DNA from: Rubellimicrobium roseum | GTDB lineage: Bacteria > Pseudomonadota > Alphaproteobacteria > Rhodobacterales > Rhodobacteraceae | Length of the DNA: 64,000 bases | Direction: 5' to 3' | NCBI RefSeq assembly: GCF_006152145.1 | Contig: NZ_VDFV01000001.1 | Location: 1 to 64,000, forward strand | Part shown: piece by piece, positions 1 through 8,200 of the stretch | How positions within the stretch are numbered: position 1 is the stretch's first letter | Layout of the letters: every line of letters starts with the position of its first letter | Notes under the pieces: model-generated | The model's input: only the letters and a program-made list of their open reading frames with translations | What the model was told of the DNA's origin: nothing | Database searches by the model: none | Translations under genes and position numbers: made by a program

Positions 1-678
1 GCGGAGTATCTGGCCAGTGCCGATCACCGGCTGGACGGAGGCACAGGGAACGACGTCCTGACCTCGACCATCCGTCTCGGCGCCGGCTATCCCCAGGATG
101 GCATGCAGGCCACCGCGACCAACCACCTGTCGGGCGGCGTTGGCCAGGACATCCTCACCGCCTTCACGGATGCCAACCATTACGGCTACAACGAAGAGGA
201 CGGCTACGTCGTGGGCTTGGCCCGCAATAGTCTCGACGGCGGTGCAGGCGACGACCGGCTGGTGTCCACCATTGCGGCGGGCAGCGGGGGCGCCAGCGAG
301 CTTCGCGGCGGCGAGGGTTGCGATACTCTCACGGCGATCGGAGGCTCCGGCAACCTCCTGGACGGCGGATCGGGCCATGACGTCCTTGTCGGAAGCGAAG
401 GGCAGGACCGCCTCATGGGAGGCGCCGGCCATGACAGTCTGACCGGCGGCCACGAGGCCGATGTGTTTGTGTTCGGAGCGAAGGGCGGCCGGGACATCGT
501 GATCGATTTTAAGAATGGCTTGGATCTCTTCGAGATCGGGTCGGGGGCCGATGACCTGTCGGACCTGACGATCCGCGCCAAAGGGGAAGACACGCTCATC
601 CGCTTCGCGGACGCTTCCATCCTGCTGAAGGACACCGGGACCGCCCTGATCGACGCTGCGGACTTCGTGTTCGTGTAG
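1..678 (+). CDS. RTX calcium-binding repeat protein, C-terminal part (5' end outside window)
   Basis: The frame is open from base 1, so this is the 3' end of a longer gene. The visible 225 residues carry degenerate nonapeptide RTX repeats (LDGGTGNDVL, LSGGVGQDIL, LDGGSGHDVL, LMGGAGHDSL), which in this family fold into calcium-binding parallel beta-rolls in proteins exported by type I secretion. After the repeats comes the usual non-repeat tail (ADVFVF, then a D-rich IVIDFKNGLDLFEIG stretch) ending in DFVFV, consistent with an uncleaved C-terminal secretion signal. No catalytic domain is visible because the N-terminus is missing, so protease, lipase or adhesin function cannot be assigned. Several repeats are spaced by 15-25 residue inserts, so the roll is interrupted. 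Confidence 0.85.
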   Translation, partial: AEYLASADHRLDGGTGNDVLTSTIRLGAGYPQDGMQATATNHLSGGVGQDILTAFTDANHYGYNEEDGYVVGLARNSLDGGAGDDRLVSTIAAGSGGASELRGGEGCDTLTAIGGSGNLLDGGSGHDVLVGSEGQDRLMGGAGHDSLTGGHEADVFVFGAKGGRDIVIDFKNGLDLFEIGSGADDLSDLTIRAKGEDTLIRFADASILLKDTGTALIDAADFVFV

Positions 679-1039
679 CCTGGGCTGACTGGCCGGAAGA
701 CAGGCGGGCCTCCGCGCAAGGCCCGCCGGGGCCACGCCCAAATGTCCCCGATCACTAGGGCGCTGAGCTTGGCATCACTGTTCGCCTTGAGGAGGCGCTT
801 CGGCGCATGACGCGCCCGGCCGACCTCACCTTCCAGTTAGGCCAGGGGCCGGAGGCGACTGAGATGCGGCTGATGCCCGTCACGGCTGAGACCGTGGCGG
901 AGCTGGAGTTGCCGCTCGTCCTGCAGGCGCCGCCGCCGGCGCTTCTGGTCGTAGGGCCGCACTCCCTCCAGAGGCCGGACGTCCGCGATCACCACATGTG
1001 CTAGGCCTCGACCTCGGCCTCCCGCGCCGCAGGCTCCAC
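679..1039. other. Stretch without a convincing gene
   Basis: Between the RTX stop and the frameshifted fragment at 1040 there are only short open frames on both strands. None has family resemblance, a clear ribosome-binding site or convincing composition. I see no RNA gene or repeat here. Confidence 0.4.
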
Positions 1040-1470
1040 CTAGAGGGGGGCGCGGAAGAACTCGACGACACGCGAGGTGAGGGCCGAGATGCCCGCCACG
1101 TCGCCAAGCTGGAACGCGGGCGCGCGGGGCGTATGGGGATGGGTGCGGTTGGCGATCTCGTCGATCTTGCTCAGGATCGAGCGCATCGCGCGCACCGTCC
1201 GGGGCGCATGCCCCTGGGCCTCCAGCGACTGCCAGTGCGACAGAAGCGTGCGTCCCTTCGTGCGCGCCACGAGGCCCGCATCAGCCTCCACAGCAGCGAG
1301 CGCGTGGGAGGCGGCCTGATAGCAGAGCTGGATGGCCTCTGCGCCGTCCCCAGACCGGGCGGCGCTGCGCCTTCTGGGCCGAAGTCGCCCTCGCGCAAGT
1401 CGCGGAAGCTGAAGTTGAAGCTGCGGAAAGTGTCGGCGTCGTTGAGGCAGGCCAGGATCGGAGCGAAAGG
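1040..1470 (-). pseudogene. Frameshifted remnant of an unrecognised small protein
   Basis: Two minus-strand frames each read like protein but neither is complete. Around 1380-1470 one frame gives ILACLNDADTFRSFNFSFRD. Below about 1375 another frame continues with AIQLCYQAASHALAAVEADA and runs to a stop at 1040 as an 83-residue C-terminal part rich in helix formers. Joining them requires one frame change near 1345-1375, and a stop lies just upstream of the N-terminal part with no start codon between. I therefore read this as a decayed gene and do not recognise the family. It lies at the left edge of the accessory region. Confidence 0.35.
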
Positions 1471-1533
1471 GCGCGGCTCATGAGGGACTCCAGGACGGGT
1501 TGGCCGAGCCTACCCTCCTACGGTGAAAACCCA

Positions 1534-2112
1534 TCACTCGGCGAAGGGCTTCCGGAGCAGGACCCAGTGGGTGCCCGGGGTCTCCCAGCCGTCCTTGACC
1601 ATAGGGCGGCGGGCAATCTCTCGGTAGCCGTTCCGCTGCAGGTGGATGAGGGCCGGCGTGTCCTGGTTCGCCATGATCACGCTGGTGCCTTCGGGGCCTC
1701 GGAAGCGTTCGGCGAAGGCCAGGAGCCGTGCTCCAATGCCCTGGCCCCGCATCTCGGGGATGACCGAAACCGCTTCGATATAGGCGGTGTCGATGGCCAG
1801 GAGCTCCAGCTCGACGATGGGGGCCCAGAGGGGCGACATGATCGTGGCCCGGAGCTCCTCTGGAGTTTCCGAGAGCTGGTGAACGATCACGAGGCCGACG
1901 GGCCGGTTCTCCAGCTCCGCGATCCATCCCATGCTCCAGGACACGGGCGTGTCGTCGTTCTGGATGCGCCGGATGCCCACCTCCCAGGGGTCCTCGCCCG
2001 GTCGGGCCAGGCTCGTCCAGATCTGCAAGGGCAGCCCGCCATCGGCCTCGTTGACAAGTGGCGCCATGAAGGGGGCGTCGTCGGGCATGGCGGGGCGGAT
2101 CTTCAGGTCCAT
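1534..2112 (-). CDS. GNAT family N-acetyltransferase
   Basis: 192 residues, the usual size for a single-domain GNAT enzyme, which transfers an acetyl group from acetyl-CoA to an amine. The start MDLKIRPAMPDDAPFM is the typical beta1-alpha1 opening (IRPA...DA). The acetyl-CoA loop is visible as VIPEMRGQGIGARLL, matching the Q/R-x-x-G-x-G/A motif A, preceded by the beta4 strand AYIEAVSV. The late segment LIHLQRNGYREIARRPM matches motif B (the family's Y/F near GF/GY). Substrate is not predictable. It is transcribed alone, and the 764 bases upstream contain no gene. Confidence 0.8.
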   Translation of the reverse strand: MDLKIRPAMPDDAPFMAPLVNEADGGLPLQIWTSLARPGEDPWEVGIRRIQNDDTPVSWSMGWIAELENRPVGLVIVHQLSETPEELRATIMSPLWAPIVELELLAIDTAYIEAVSVIPEMRGQGIGARLLAFAERFRGPEGTSVIMANQDTPALIHLQRNGYREIARRPMVKDGWETPGTHWVLLRKPFAE

Positions 2113-2876
2113 GGAGCGTCTCCGAGGCCAGGCTGGCTGGAACGAGGCTACCAGAGCCCGGCGCGCCCGCCCACCTTCGGGTCCCTAGGAGGCGGAGAGG
2201 CTCATCGTAGAACCCGAAGAGCGCTTCGACCAAGGCGGGCCCAGCGCCTGATGACAACCGCCCCAGGCACTGAAAACAACAGACTGGATACCTCTCGAGT
2301 GCAATACCCTGTCATCAGAACGATGACAGCACTGTCTCTGAAATGGTGACGAAAGCCCGAAGGGCGTCACCGAAATGTAGACAGGCTGTCGCTGAAGCAG
2401 TGACGTTTCGGGCGCTTTGGCGAATGCTCACGTCACCACTCTGATGACATCCTTAGTCTACCATATCCCTTGGCCACGATATCAATGGCCCGCGATGCAC
2501 TGAACAGGCCTGATGAGACCAGTACAGATCCGTCGCCTATTAATGCACATACTGTGCCAAGGGGTGAGGACCCTGTCTGGTTGCCGAACTTGTCCGATCC
2601 GACCAAGCGCTGAAATGCCACGCGAACCTGCCGACATGTTGCTCACAACACATTTCTCCAGCACTGAAACCTGCGGGAACATCCCTGTTGGCACAAGCGG
2701 CGCCACAGGCGCTCATACTAGCACGCGACTCACCGTGCACGGCACGCTCTGCCAGCGTTGAGGATGGACCTATAACTGGCGCAGGCACAAAGTCTTGAAC
2801 TCATCCGCTTGGGCATCCGTAGCATGCGATATGTCTATGGGGTATTACTCAGAAACATCTTAAGGGATCTCAAGTT
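2113..2876. other. 764-base intergenic region with hairpins, no gene
   Basis: No open frame here looks coding. Composition falls to around 50-55% G+C, clearly below the flanking chromosome. The notable content is a cluster of inverted repeats between 2309 and about 2435 (separate entry). The last 40 bases before 2877 are A/T-richer and probably hold the promoter of the DUF551-like gene. Confidence 0.5.
2309..2435. repeat. Cluster of short inverted repeats (three potential hairpins)
   Basis: Three hairpin-capable elements lie in tandem. CTGTCATC/GATGACAG at 2309-2329 has a 5-base loop. GGTGACG/CGTCACC at 2345-2371 encloses a further GCCC/GGGC pairing. TGACGT/ACGTCA lies at about 2401-2435. 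Short words recur among them (CTGTCTCTGAAatGGTGACG and CTGTCGCTGAAgcAGTGACG). They are not followed by T tracts, so ordinary intrinsic terminators are unlikely. Function is unknown. Confidence 0.5.
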
Positions 2877-3149
2877 ATGAATATTTGGCTACCCATCGAA
2901 ACGGCCCCGCGTAATGGCCAACCCGTACTGCTCAGCAATGGCGAGGGCCCTATCATGATAGGCGAATGGAGCGGTGAGCCTCACCCTTACGGTTGCTGGC
3001 AGGGAGTGTTTGTGGATCCTGCGGCCGAGTGCCTATTCTTCGAAAGTGACAAACCCGAGGACCCGTGGGCGCGCTACAGCTGTATGATCACCAACGACCC
3101 CAAGTGGTGGATGCCCTTACCCCTCCAGCCTGAGCGGCGCAGCACGTGA
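2877..3149 (+). CDS. DUF551-like phage-type protein
   Basis: A 90-residue protein opening with IWLPIETAPRNGQPVLLSNG, the hallmark W-x-P-I-x-T-A-P-x-x-G start of DUF551-like proteins common in phages and prophages, and ending with the matching PKWWMPLPLQPE. The middle has several Trp/Gly positions (GEWSGEPHP, GCWQGVF). Such proteins have no established biochemical function. Codon usage is less GC-biased than the chromosome, in line with a horizontally acquired phage gene. It stands alone, about 180 bases before the HTH/HGG gene. Confidence 0.7.
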   Translation: MNIWLPIETAPRNGQPVLLSNGEGPIMIGEWSGEPHPYGCWQGVFVDPAAECLFFESDKPEDPWARYSCMITNDPKWWMPLPLQPERRST

Positions 3150-3325
3150 GAGTTCGCCACGTGCTGAATGCCAACCACGAAGGAGGGCGCCCGCGAGTTC
3201 CGAAGTAGGCTAAGCACCGTCGAGGGCTAGCGTATGAGCTGAAGCGGCTCGGCGGGGTTCACACGCCTCTCGGATAACAGAACCGGCGCACCTGAACTAA
3301 GTGACATACCCGAGGAGCCGTTCCG

Positions 3326-3862
3326 ATGACTGGAGATGAGCTACGCACACGCCGCAGAGCGGTCGGCCTGACCCAGCAGCAGCTTGCCCAACAGACTGGC
3401 TTCACCCGCGACACAGTTCGGTACTGGGAGTGCAAGGCCATCGTGGATACGAGCGAGGTGGCCCCGCGACGGTTTTGCGAGGTGCTCGGCGTGCGGGGTT
3501 CTTCGACACCAAACGCGCGCGCGCGGGGGTGGGGTGTTACTCCTGGCGACATCATCCCCACAGCGCAGGCCGCAGCTCTTGAAACGCGCCCCTCGTTTGT
3601 ATCTGTGTCAGTATCCTCAGCGCCGGGCAGCACCCAGCAGCCGGCTCTCTGTGGCGCTCGGACCCGCAAAGGCCTGTCCTGCCGCAACAAGCCTGAGCCC
3701 GGCCGCACACGCTGCAAGTTCCACGGCGGCAAGAGTACGGGGCCGGGGACGGCCGACGGGCGTGCTCGCATTGCCGAGGCGCAGCGGCGACGTTGGGCAA
3801 AGTGGCGGGCGTTACACGACGACGTGCGCTGCTACATCGGCAACTCGGAACATCTCTACTAA
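3326..3862 (+). CDS. XRE-type HTH protein with C-terminal HGGxSTGP motif
   Basis: 178 residues with two recognisable parts. Residues 1-55 (MTGDELRTRRRAVGLTQQQL... FTRDTVRYWE) form a Cro/CI-type helix-turn-helix. After a low-complexity linker, the C-terminal third reads CGARTRKGLSCRNKPEPGRT, then CKFHGGKSTGPGT, then a basic helix with AEAQRRRW. The Cys-His spacing suggests a small metal-binding knuckle, and the HGGxSTGP signature is widespread in phage and GTA-like genes of Alphaproteobacteria, where its function is not established. The first copy of the direct repeat array begins at its stop codon. A DNA-binding regulatory role is inferred from the HTH only. Confidence 0.6.
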   Translation: MTGDELRTRRRAVGLTQQQLAQQTGFTRDTVRYWECKAIVDTSEVAPRRFCEVLGVRGSSTPNARARGWGVTPGDIIPTAQAAALETRPSFVSVSVSSAPGSTQQPALCGARTRKGLSCRNKPEPGRTRCKFHGGKSTGPGTADGRARIAEAQRRRWAKWRALHDDVRCYIGNSEHLY

Positions 3863-4470
3863 ACCCCTCATGGGGACCGAGGACCGCCGCCTTGCCGCGT
3901 GCATAAGGAGCCGCCGCTGTGTTCCTAACCCCTAGGGACCGAGGACCATGCTAAGGTCGTCGTTGATGATCGCCTGACGGGTCTCCCAACCTCTCATGGG
4001 GACCAAGGGTGCGGATTAAGCCCGGCAGAGTGACGTCGTCGCGCGTCTCCTAACCTCTCATGGGACGAAGAACTCGTGAAGAACCCCGCCCAGTAAAGTG
4101 GGTCTTCCTTCTGCTAACCCCTTTCCGGGACCGAGGACCGGCCGGTGAGTGCGGCATGGCCGCCCACGCGAACAACTCCTAACTCCTCATGGGATCCAAG
4201 AACGATGGCGCGATCTCGACAGTGGTGCCCACGATAGTCGCCTCCTAACCCCTCCGGGGGGGATCGAGAACCACGATGATCACGACCGAGTGCGGATGTC
4301 GCGCTCGCGCACCTCCTGATCCCTCATGGGGACCGAGGACGCGCGCGCTTGGATGGGCTCGCCGCCGGTCAACTCCTTTTCCTAGCCCGTCATGGGGACC
4401 CAGAACCCAGAGCGTGGCGCCGATGGTGCCCTGCGGGTTGTCCTCCCAACCCCTCATGGGGACCGAGGAC
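3859..4470. CRISPR. Degenerate CRISPR-like array, ten units, no cas genes
   Basis: Ten copies of a repeat close to CTCCTAACCCCTCATGGGG followed by ACCGAGGAC recur every 61-71 bases (mostly 64-66). The first C of the CCCC core sits near 3864, 3929, 3990, 4054, 4118, 4183, 4249, 4320, 4386 and 4450. The repeat (about 28 bases) contains a short palindrome CCCC-TCAT-GGGG, and the roughly 35-38 base segments between copies are all different. Copies 1, 8 and 10 match best; copies 2, 4, 5 and 7 carry deletions or substitutions. Regular spacing with unique spacers argues for CRISPR origin. Degeneracy and the absence of cas genes argue that it is dead or orphaned. Array orientation is not determined. 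Confidence 0.5.
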
Positions 4471-4538
4471 ACGCCCACCAATGCTCCTCTGCGAAGGCCT
4501 ACAGGAATGTCCCCTCTGGTGAGGCTGATGATCCCTGT

Positions 4539-4883
4539 TTGGCGGAGATCACGGTCTGCGACCCTCGCCATCCGCTCTTCGGACGTCGCTTCCGGGTCCT
4601 GCGACGGCTGGCAGTCCGGGCCGGCAACGTCGCGCCCTCTTTCGAGGTCGAACACGAGGCTGGCGGCACCCTGCTGATCCCGGTGGCGGCGTGCGAGCCG
4701 CACCCGGCGCGGGCGACCGAGGTTAAGCTGAGCGTTGAGGGCCTGCGGGACCTTGTCTCGCTGGCGGAGGCTCTCGACGCTCATGTCAATCGATCCCGAA
4801 GATCTCTGGGCGACGCTGCCACCGGCGCTGCGCCGGCGCATCGTCGAGGACGTCGCCGCGGTCCTGGCGGAGGCGCCTCATGA
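4539..4883 (+). CDS. DUF5372-like protein of a serine-recombinase module
   Basis: The readable part begins AEITVCDPRHPLFGRRFRVL and continues through a beta-rich core (GGTLLIPVAACEP). This is the small accessory protein that commonly precedes a large serine recombinase in rhizobial-type mobile modules. The frame has no ATG close to the conserved part; a TTG at 4539 (codon just before AEITV) is the best start I can propose, and the frame is open further back into the repeat array, so the 5' end may be altered. Its tail overlaps the next small gene and touches the recombinase start (4880). Function unknown; DNA-binding partner of the recombinase is an inference. Confidence 0.5.
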   Translation: MAEITVCDPRHPLFGRRFRVLRRLAVRAGNVAPSFEVEHEAGGTLLIPVAACEPHPARATEVKLSVEGLRDLVSLAEALDAHVNRSRRSLGDAATGAAPAHRRGRRRGPGGGAS

Positions 4884-5016
4884 AGTCCGAACTGGTCATG
4901 CCCACGCATCTGGCGCGCCGGGCGGTCGTCTACATTCGGCAGTCCACGCCCGCCCAGGTGGTCAGCCATCAGGAGAGCCTGCGGCTGCAATACGCGCTCG
5001 TCGAACGCGCGCGTGA
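4783..5016 (+). CDS. Small ORF of the recombinase module
   Basis: It starts MSIDPEDLWATLPPALRRRI and continues with VVEDVAAVLAE-like helical sequence, matching in position and style the short second ORF found between DUF5372-type genes and serine recombinases. Only about the first 35 residues look natural. The rest is read in the shadow of the recombinase frame from 4880, so the real stop may have been lost or the overlap may be tolerated. No function can be assigned. It overlaps the upstream gene by about 100 bases in another frame. Confidence 0.4.
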   Translation: MSIDPEDLWATLPPALRRRIVEDVAAVLAEAPHEVRTGHAHASGAPGGRLHSAVHARPGGQPSGEPAAAIRARRTRA

Positions 5017-5560
5017 ACTCGGCTGGCGTTCTTCCTACGTCGACGTCATCGACGCCGATCTCGGGCTGAGCGGCGCCTCCACGACGGGGCGCAATGGCTT
5101 CAAGGAGCTGGCCGCGCGCGTGGGCTTGGGCGAGGTCGGTCTCGTCCTGTCGATCGACGTCACCCGCCTGGCCCGCAACTGCTCGGACTGGTACCCGCTC
5201 CTGGACATCTGCGCACTCCGGGGCTGCCTGATCGCCGACCGTGACGGCGTCTATGATCCCGGCTCGCCGAACGGACGGTTGCTGCTCGGGCTCAAGGGCA
5301 CGATCTCCGAGCTCGAACTCCACACGATCCGCAGCCGTCTCACGGCCGGGCTGCTGGCCAAGGCCGCCCGTGGGGAGCTTGCGCTCACCCTGCCGGTCGG
5401 CCTCGTGCGCGGGCCCGGCGACGTCGTGGTCAAGGACCCCAACCTCGAGGTGCAAGCCCGTCTCGGGCTCGTGTTCGCGTGTCGGCCGTCAGCGAGGCAA
5501 GCCGGGACTCGTGGTCACGCTTCTCAACCTCCACAAGCCCCGCGACCGCACCCACCATGA
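4880..5560 (+). pseudogene. Serine recombinase, truncated after the catalytic domain
   Basis: Residues 1-190 are a complete resolvase/invertase catalytic domain. The nucleophilic serine lies in VVYIRQSTPAQVV, the arginine-bearing motif in LSIDVTRLARNCSDW, and the long helix runs through GTISELELHTIRSRLTAG. Large serine recombinases of this group continue for several hundred residues with a recombinase and zinc-ribbon domain. Here, after PNLEVQARLGLVFA (about base 5475), the sequence switches to unrelated frame-shadow text and stops at 5560. The DNA beyond the break belongs to a drmA gene, so the element was cut at a recombination junction. It cannot encode a normal enzyme; residual catalytic-domain expression is possible. 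Confidence 0.75.
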
Positions 5561-6071
5561 GCAGTTCCGCGCGTTCCACATGAGCTTCTACCGCGCCGTC
5601 GAGGCGACGAGCGTGACGCCTTTCGCCTCCCGCGCCCTGGACCGCGCCTTGGCCGCAACGCTCGTAGCCGGTGCGCGGCACGTCGAGGCGGGGTTCACAC
5701 ATGACGATGCCGCCGGAACGCTGGAGACACACCCGCACGCTCTGGAGGCGGTGCGAGGCGCCCTCGAGGCGAAGCTTGGCCTGTCGGAGTTGACCGAGGC
5801 GGAGCGGACTGCGGTGCTGGACCGGCTGGACGCTCTAATCGCGGCTTGGGGCGAGATCGCCGCAGTGCAGACCCGGTCCGGCGACGACTTCCGCTTCGGC
5901 TCCCATGCCCCGCCGCAACGCCTCCTCCAGGAGCCGCTGAAGCCTCTCGCAACCGACCCTGACCCGCGCCGCGCCTGGTTCGCCGCGGGCCGGTCCATGC
6001 GCGAGACCGAGCCCTCCGCCCTTCTCCTGCCTCGTCGCCCGGACGGCAGCGCATTCAAGGCGACCCCATGA
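5484..6071 (+). pseudogene. drmA: C-terminal fragment of DISARM helicase DrmA
   Basis: The frame from about 5484 reads VGRQRGKPGLVVTLLNLHKP, then HHEQFRAFHMSFYRAVEATS, VTPFASRALDRALAATLV and a helical tail. These are characteristic late segments of DrmA, the large SNF2-like helicase of DISARM, which acts with DrmB against incoming phage DNA. All helicase motifs (Walker A/B, motif VI) lie upstream in intact DrmA and are missing, replaced by the truncated recombinase. The fragment ends with a TGA that overlaps the ATG of the next gene (ATGA at 6068-6071), the translational coupling expected of drmA-drmB. Identification rests on recalled family features plus the drmB neighbour. Confidence 0.65.
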
Positions 6072-7927
6072 CGAACGACGTCACCCAAGGCTTCAGCCAG
6101 TTTCTCTACACCTATGGGCCGGGCGCCATGATGGACCTGCCCGACATCCCCGTGATCGTTGCAGGGCTGCAGGACTGGCGGATGGGAGGCGAGGAGACCT
6201 CACACATCATCGAGGAGTTCCGCCTCACCCGCCTTCTCGCTGGTCTCAACGCCTCGCGCCTAGCACCCGGATCCGTGCCTGTACTGCGCACGCCGCCGCT
6301 CCACGATCCCGACCGTCAAAATGGGTTCCGTCCTGGCGTCGAGGTGAGGATTTTCCCTGAGTGGTTCGTGCTCGAGGAGGCCGAGGACGACGCGGCGGCC
6401 GGGCCTTCTGGTGAGACTCGCCGCCGGATGGTCGAGTTCCGCAACCTCGTCCTCCAGAGCGACGGCTCCCTCCGGTACCAAGCCGACAAGCGCAAGGTCC
6501 GCGTGAGTCCCGTCCGATTTGTTGCCGCCTGTCCCGAAGGGCATCTCAAGGACATCAACTGGCGCCGCGTCGTGCATGGCGCCGATCCCTGCTCGCGCCC
6601 GCTCTACTGGGCCGAGCGCGGCGCGAGCTCAGACCCGACAGATGTCACCGTACGCTGCGCCTGCACCAAGTCCGTGTCCCTGGCGAACCTGCATGTCCAG
6701 GGGCGGCTCGGCACCTGTGATGCTTTCAGCCCCTGGCTGACGCCGCGCCACCAAGCCGAAGATGCATGCGACCAAGAGCTTCGACTCCTCGCGCGGTCTG
6801 CAACGAACGCCTATTTCCCGCAGACCGTCTCGGTAATCTCGATGCCGATAGAGAGCGACGCCGCCGCGCAGGCGGTGAGCGACCACTGGTCGACGATCGC
6901 AGCGATGCGAGGGCTGCCAAACCTGCTCGACATCCTACGGGCCTTGCCGGCGACGGCGTCAGCCCTGAAGCCCTTCTCCGATGCTGACATCCTGGCGGCT
7001 ATCGCGGGCCATGGAACAAGTCCCAAGCGCTCGCCCGACCCCCGAATAGAGGAGTTCGACCGGTTCTCCGCGAACGTCGATATAATCGGTCGGGAAGGTG
7101 CCGACTCCCGGCTGCTCGGCCGCAGACTGACGCTTGATCCTTCGGCTATGCCGAAACGGATCGCCCCCCTTCTCGCTATGGTTGTCAGAGTGGATCGGCT
7201 GCGCGAAGTCGCTTGCCTGTACGGGTTCACCCGGCTCGACGCCGCCCCTTCTGCGACTGAGAGCGAACTCGACGAGATTACCCTCGCCACCAAAGGGGCT
7301 CCCCTCGAGCGCGAGCCTACGTGGTTTCCGACCGTCGAGCAGTTCGGCGAAGGGATCTTCATTCGTCTCGACTCCGCCGCAATCCAGTCTTGGAGCGGTC
7401 GTGAGGTGACCCGGGACCGTGCCAAGCATCTCAAGGCCGGCGAGCGGCGTGACGCAGAGCGACGTGGTCGTGAACCGGAACACTTGGGAACCGCCTACTG
7501 GGCCATCCATGGCCTCAGCCATGCGCTGATGATTGAGTTGTCGCTTGAGGCTGGCTATCCGCTCTCCTCCCTCAAGGAGCGAATCTACGCCAGCAAGACT
7601 GGCGCGATTCCACGGCATGGCATCCTCATTTACACGGCCACCTCCGGCGGACAGGGAACCCTTGGCGGCCTGTGCGGCATGGCGGAGCACATCCCTCGGC
7701 TTCTTGACCGCGCGCTTGAGCGCCTTGCTACATGCTCGAACGACCCCGTCTGCTTCGAGCACGAGCCTGACGACCCACGTGACGACCGCAACTTGCATGG
7801 GGCAGCGTGTCATGCCTGTCTTCTGGTGCCAGAGACGAGTTGCGAAGCGCGGAACGGTCGTTTGGATCGGGTTCTACTGGTCGGAGCAGAAGGTTTAGCC
7901 CTTGCTTCAGCAATTGATCCTGGCTAG
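6068..7927 (+). CDS. drmB: DISARM protein DrmB (DUF1998)
   Basis: 619 residues, about the usual DrmB length. The N-terminus FLYTYGPGAMMDLPDIPVIV is the conserved DrmB opening. A Cys-rich central part (AACPEGHLKDINW, CACTKSVSL, LGTCDAFSPWL) and the C-terminal DUF1998 domain (YWAIHGLSHALMIELSLEAG, YTATSGGQGTLGGLCGMAEH, HGAACHACLLVPETSCEARN) are all present with likely zinc-ligand cysteines. In DISARM, DrmA and DrmB form the core complex that recognises and remodels foreign DNA. Here its partner is truncated and drmC, drmD and the methylase are absent, so the gene is probably an orphan. The last 15 residues differ from what I expect for the family and abut an IS110 remnant, so the 3' end may have been altered. 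Confidence 0.8.
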   Translation: MTNDVTQGFSQFLYTYGPGAMMDLPDIPVIVAGLQDWRMGGEETSHIIEEFRLTRLLAGLNASRLAPGSVPVLRTPPLHDPDRQNGFRPGVEVRIFPEWFVLEEAEDDAAAGPSGETRRRMVEFRNLVLQSDGSLRYQADKRKVRVSPVRFVAACPEGHLKDINWRRVVHGADPCSRPLYWAERGASSDPTDVTVRCACTKSVSLANLHVQGRLGTCDAFSPWLTPRHQAEDACDQELRLLARSATNAYFPQTVSVISMPIESDAAAQAVSDHWSTIAAMRGLPNLLDILRALPATASALKPFSDADILAAIAGHGTSPKRSPDPRIEEFDRFSANVDIIGREGADSRLLGRRLTLDPSAMPKRIAPLLAMVVRVDRLREVACLYGFTRLDAAPSATESELDEITLATKGAPLEREPTWFPTVEQFGEGIFIRLDSAAIQSWSGREVTRDRAKHLKAGERRDAERRGREPEHLGTAYWAIHGLSHALMIELSLEAGYPLSSLKERIYASKTGAIPRHGILIYTATSGGQGTLGGLCGMAEHIPRLLDRALERLATCSNDPVCFEHEPDDPRDDRNLHGAACHACLLVPETSCEARNGRLDRVLLVGAEGLALASAIDPG

Positions 7928-7934
7928 CCGGCCG

Positions 7935-8200
7935 GCCACTCTAATAAGCCGCATCTCGCGATGCGGCGACGCGCTGGTCCGGACGCTGCTCTCCGAGGCG
8001 GCGGTGATCCTTCTCTGTCGGGTTAAGCCCGACCCCGCTTTAAAAAGCTGGGCGCTTGCCGTGGCACGGCGCTCCGGGCCGGCCAAGGCTCGCGTGGCCC
8101 TCGCGCGCAAGCTGTCGGATCTGCTGCATGCGATCTGGCGCTCGGGGAGCCGTTCCGCTGGTCGGCGCCGGAACCGGCAGTCGGAGCGGCCATGACTTGA
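7935..8200 (+). pseudogene. IS110-family transposase, C-terminal remnant with frameshift
   Basis: The sequence RISRCGDALVRTLLSEAAV, then LKSWALAVARRSGPAKARVA and LARKLSDLLHAIWRSG is the typical C-terminal helical part (transposase_20) of IS110 transposases. After WRSG the frame changes by one base, and the neighbouring frame continues EPFRWSAPEPAVGAAMT to a TGA at 8198-8200, exactly the expected family ending. One G therefore appears to be missing near 8148. The N-terminal DEDD (RuvC-like) domain is absent, so the element is dead. It occupies the position where drmC would follow drmB. Confidence 0.7.

Noticed and set aside
807-1004. Short plus-strand ORF of 65 codons after the RTX gene
   Set aside because: No ribosome-binding site, no family resemblance and no neighbour support.
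2433-2788. Several overlapping short ORFs on both strands
   Set aside because: None shows coding composition; they overlap each other and the hairpin-bearing patch.
4276-4677. Open frame running through the repeat array
   Set aside because: Its text consists of the translated repeats (SWGPRT-like) followed by the shadow of the DUF5372 gene.
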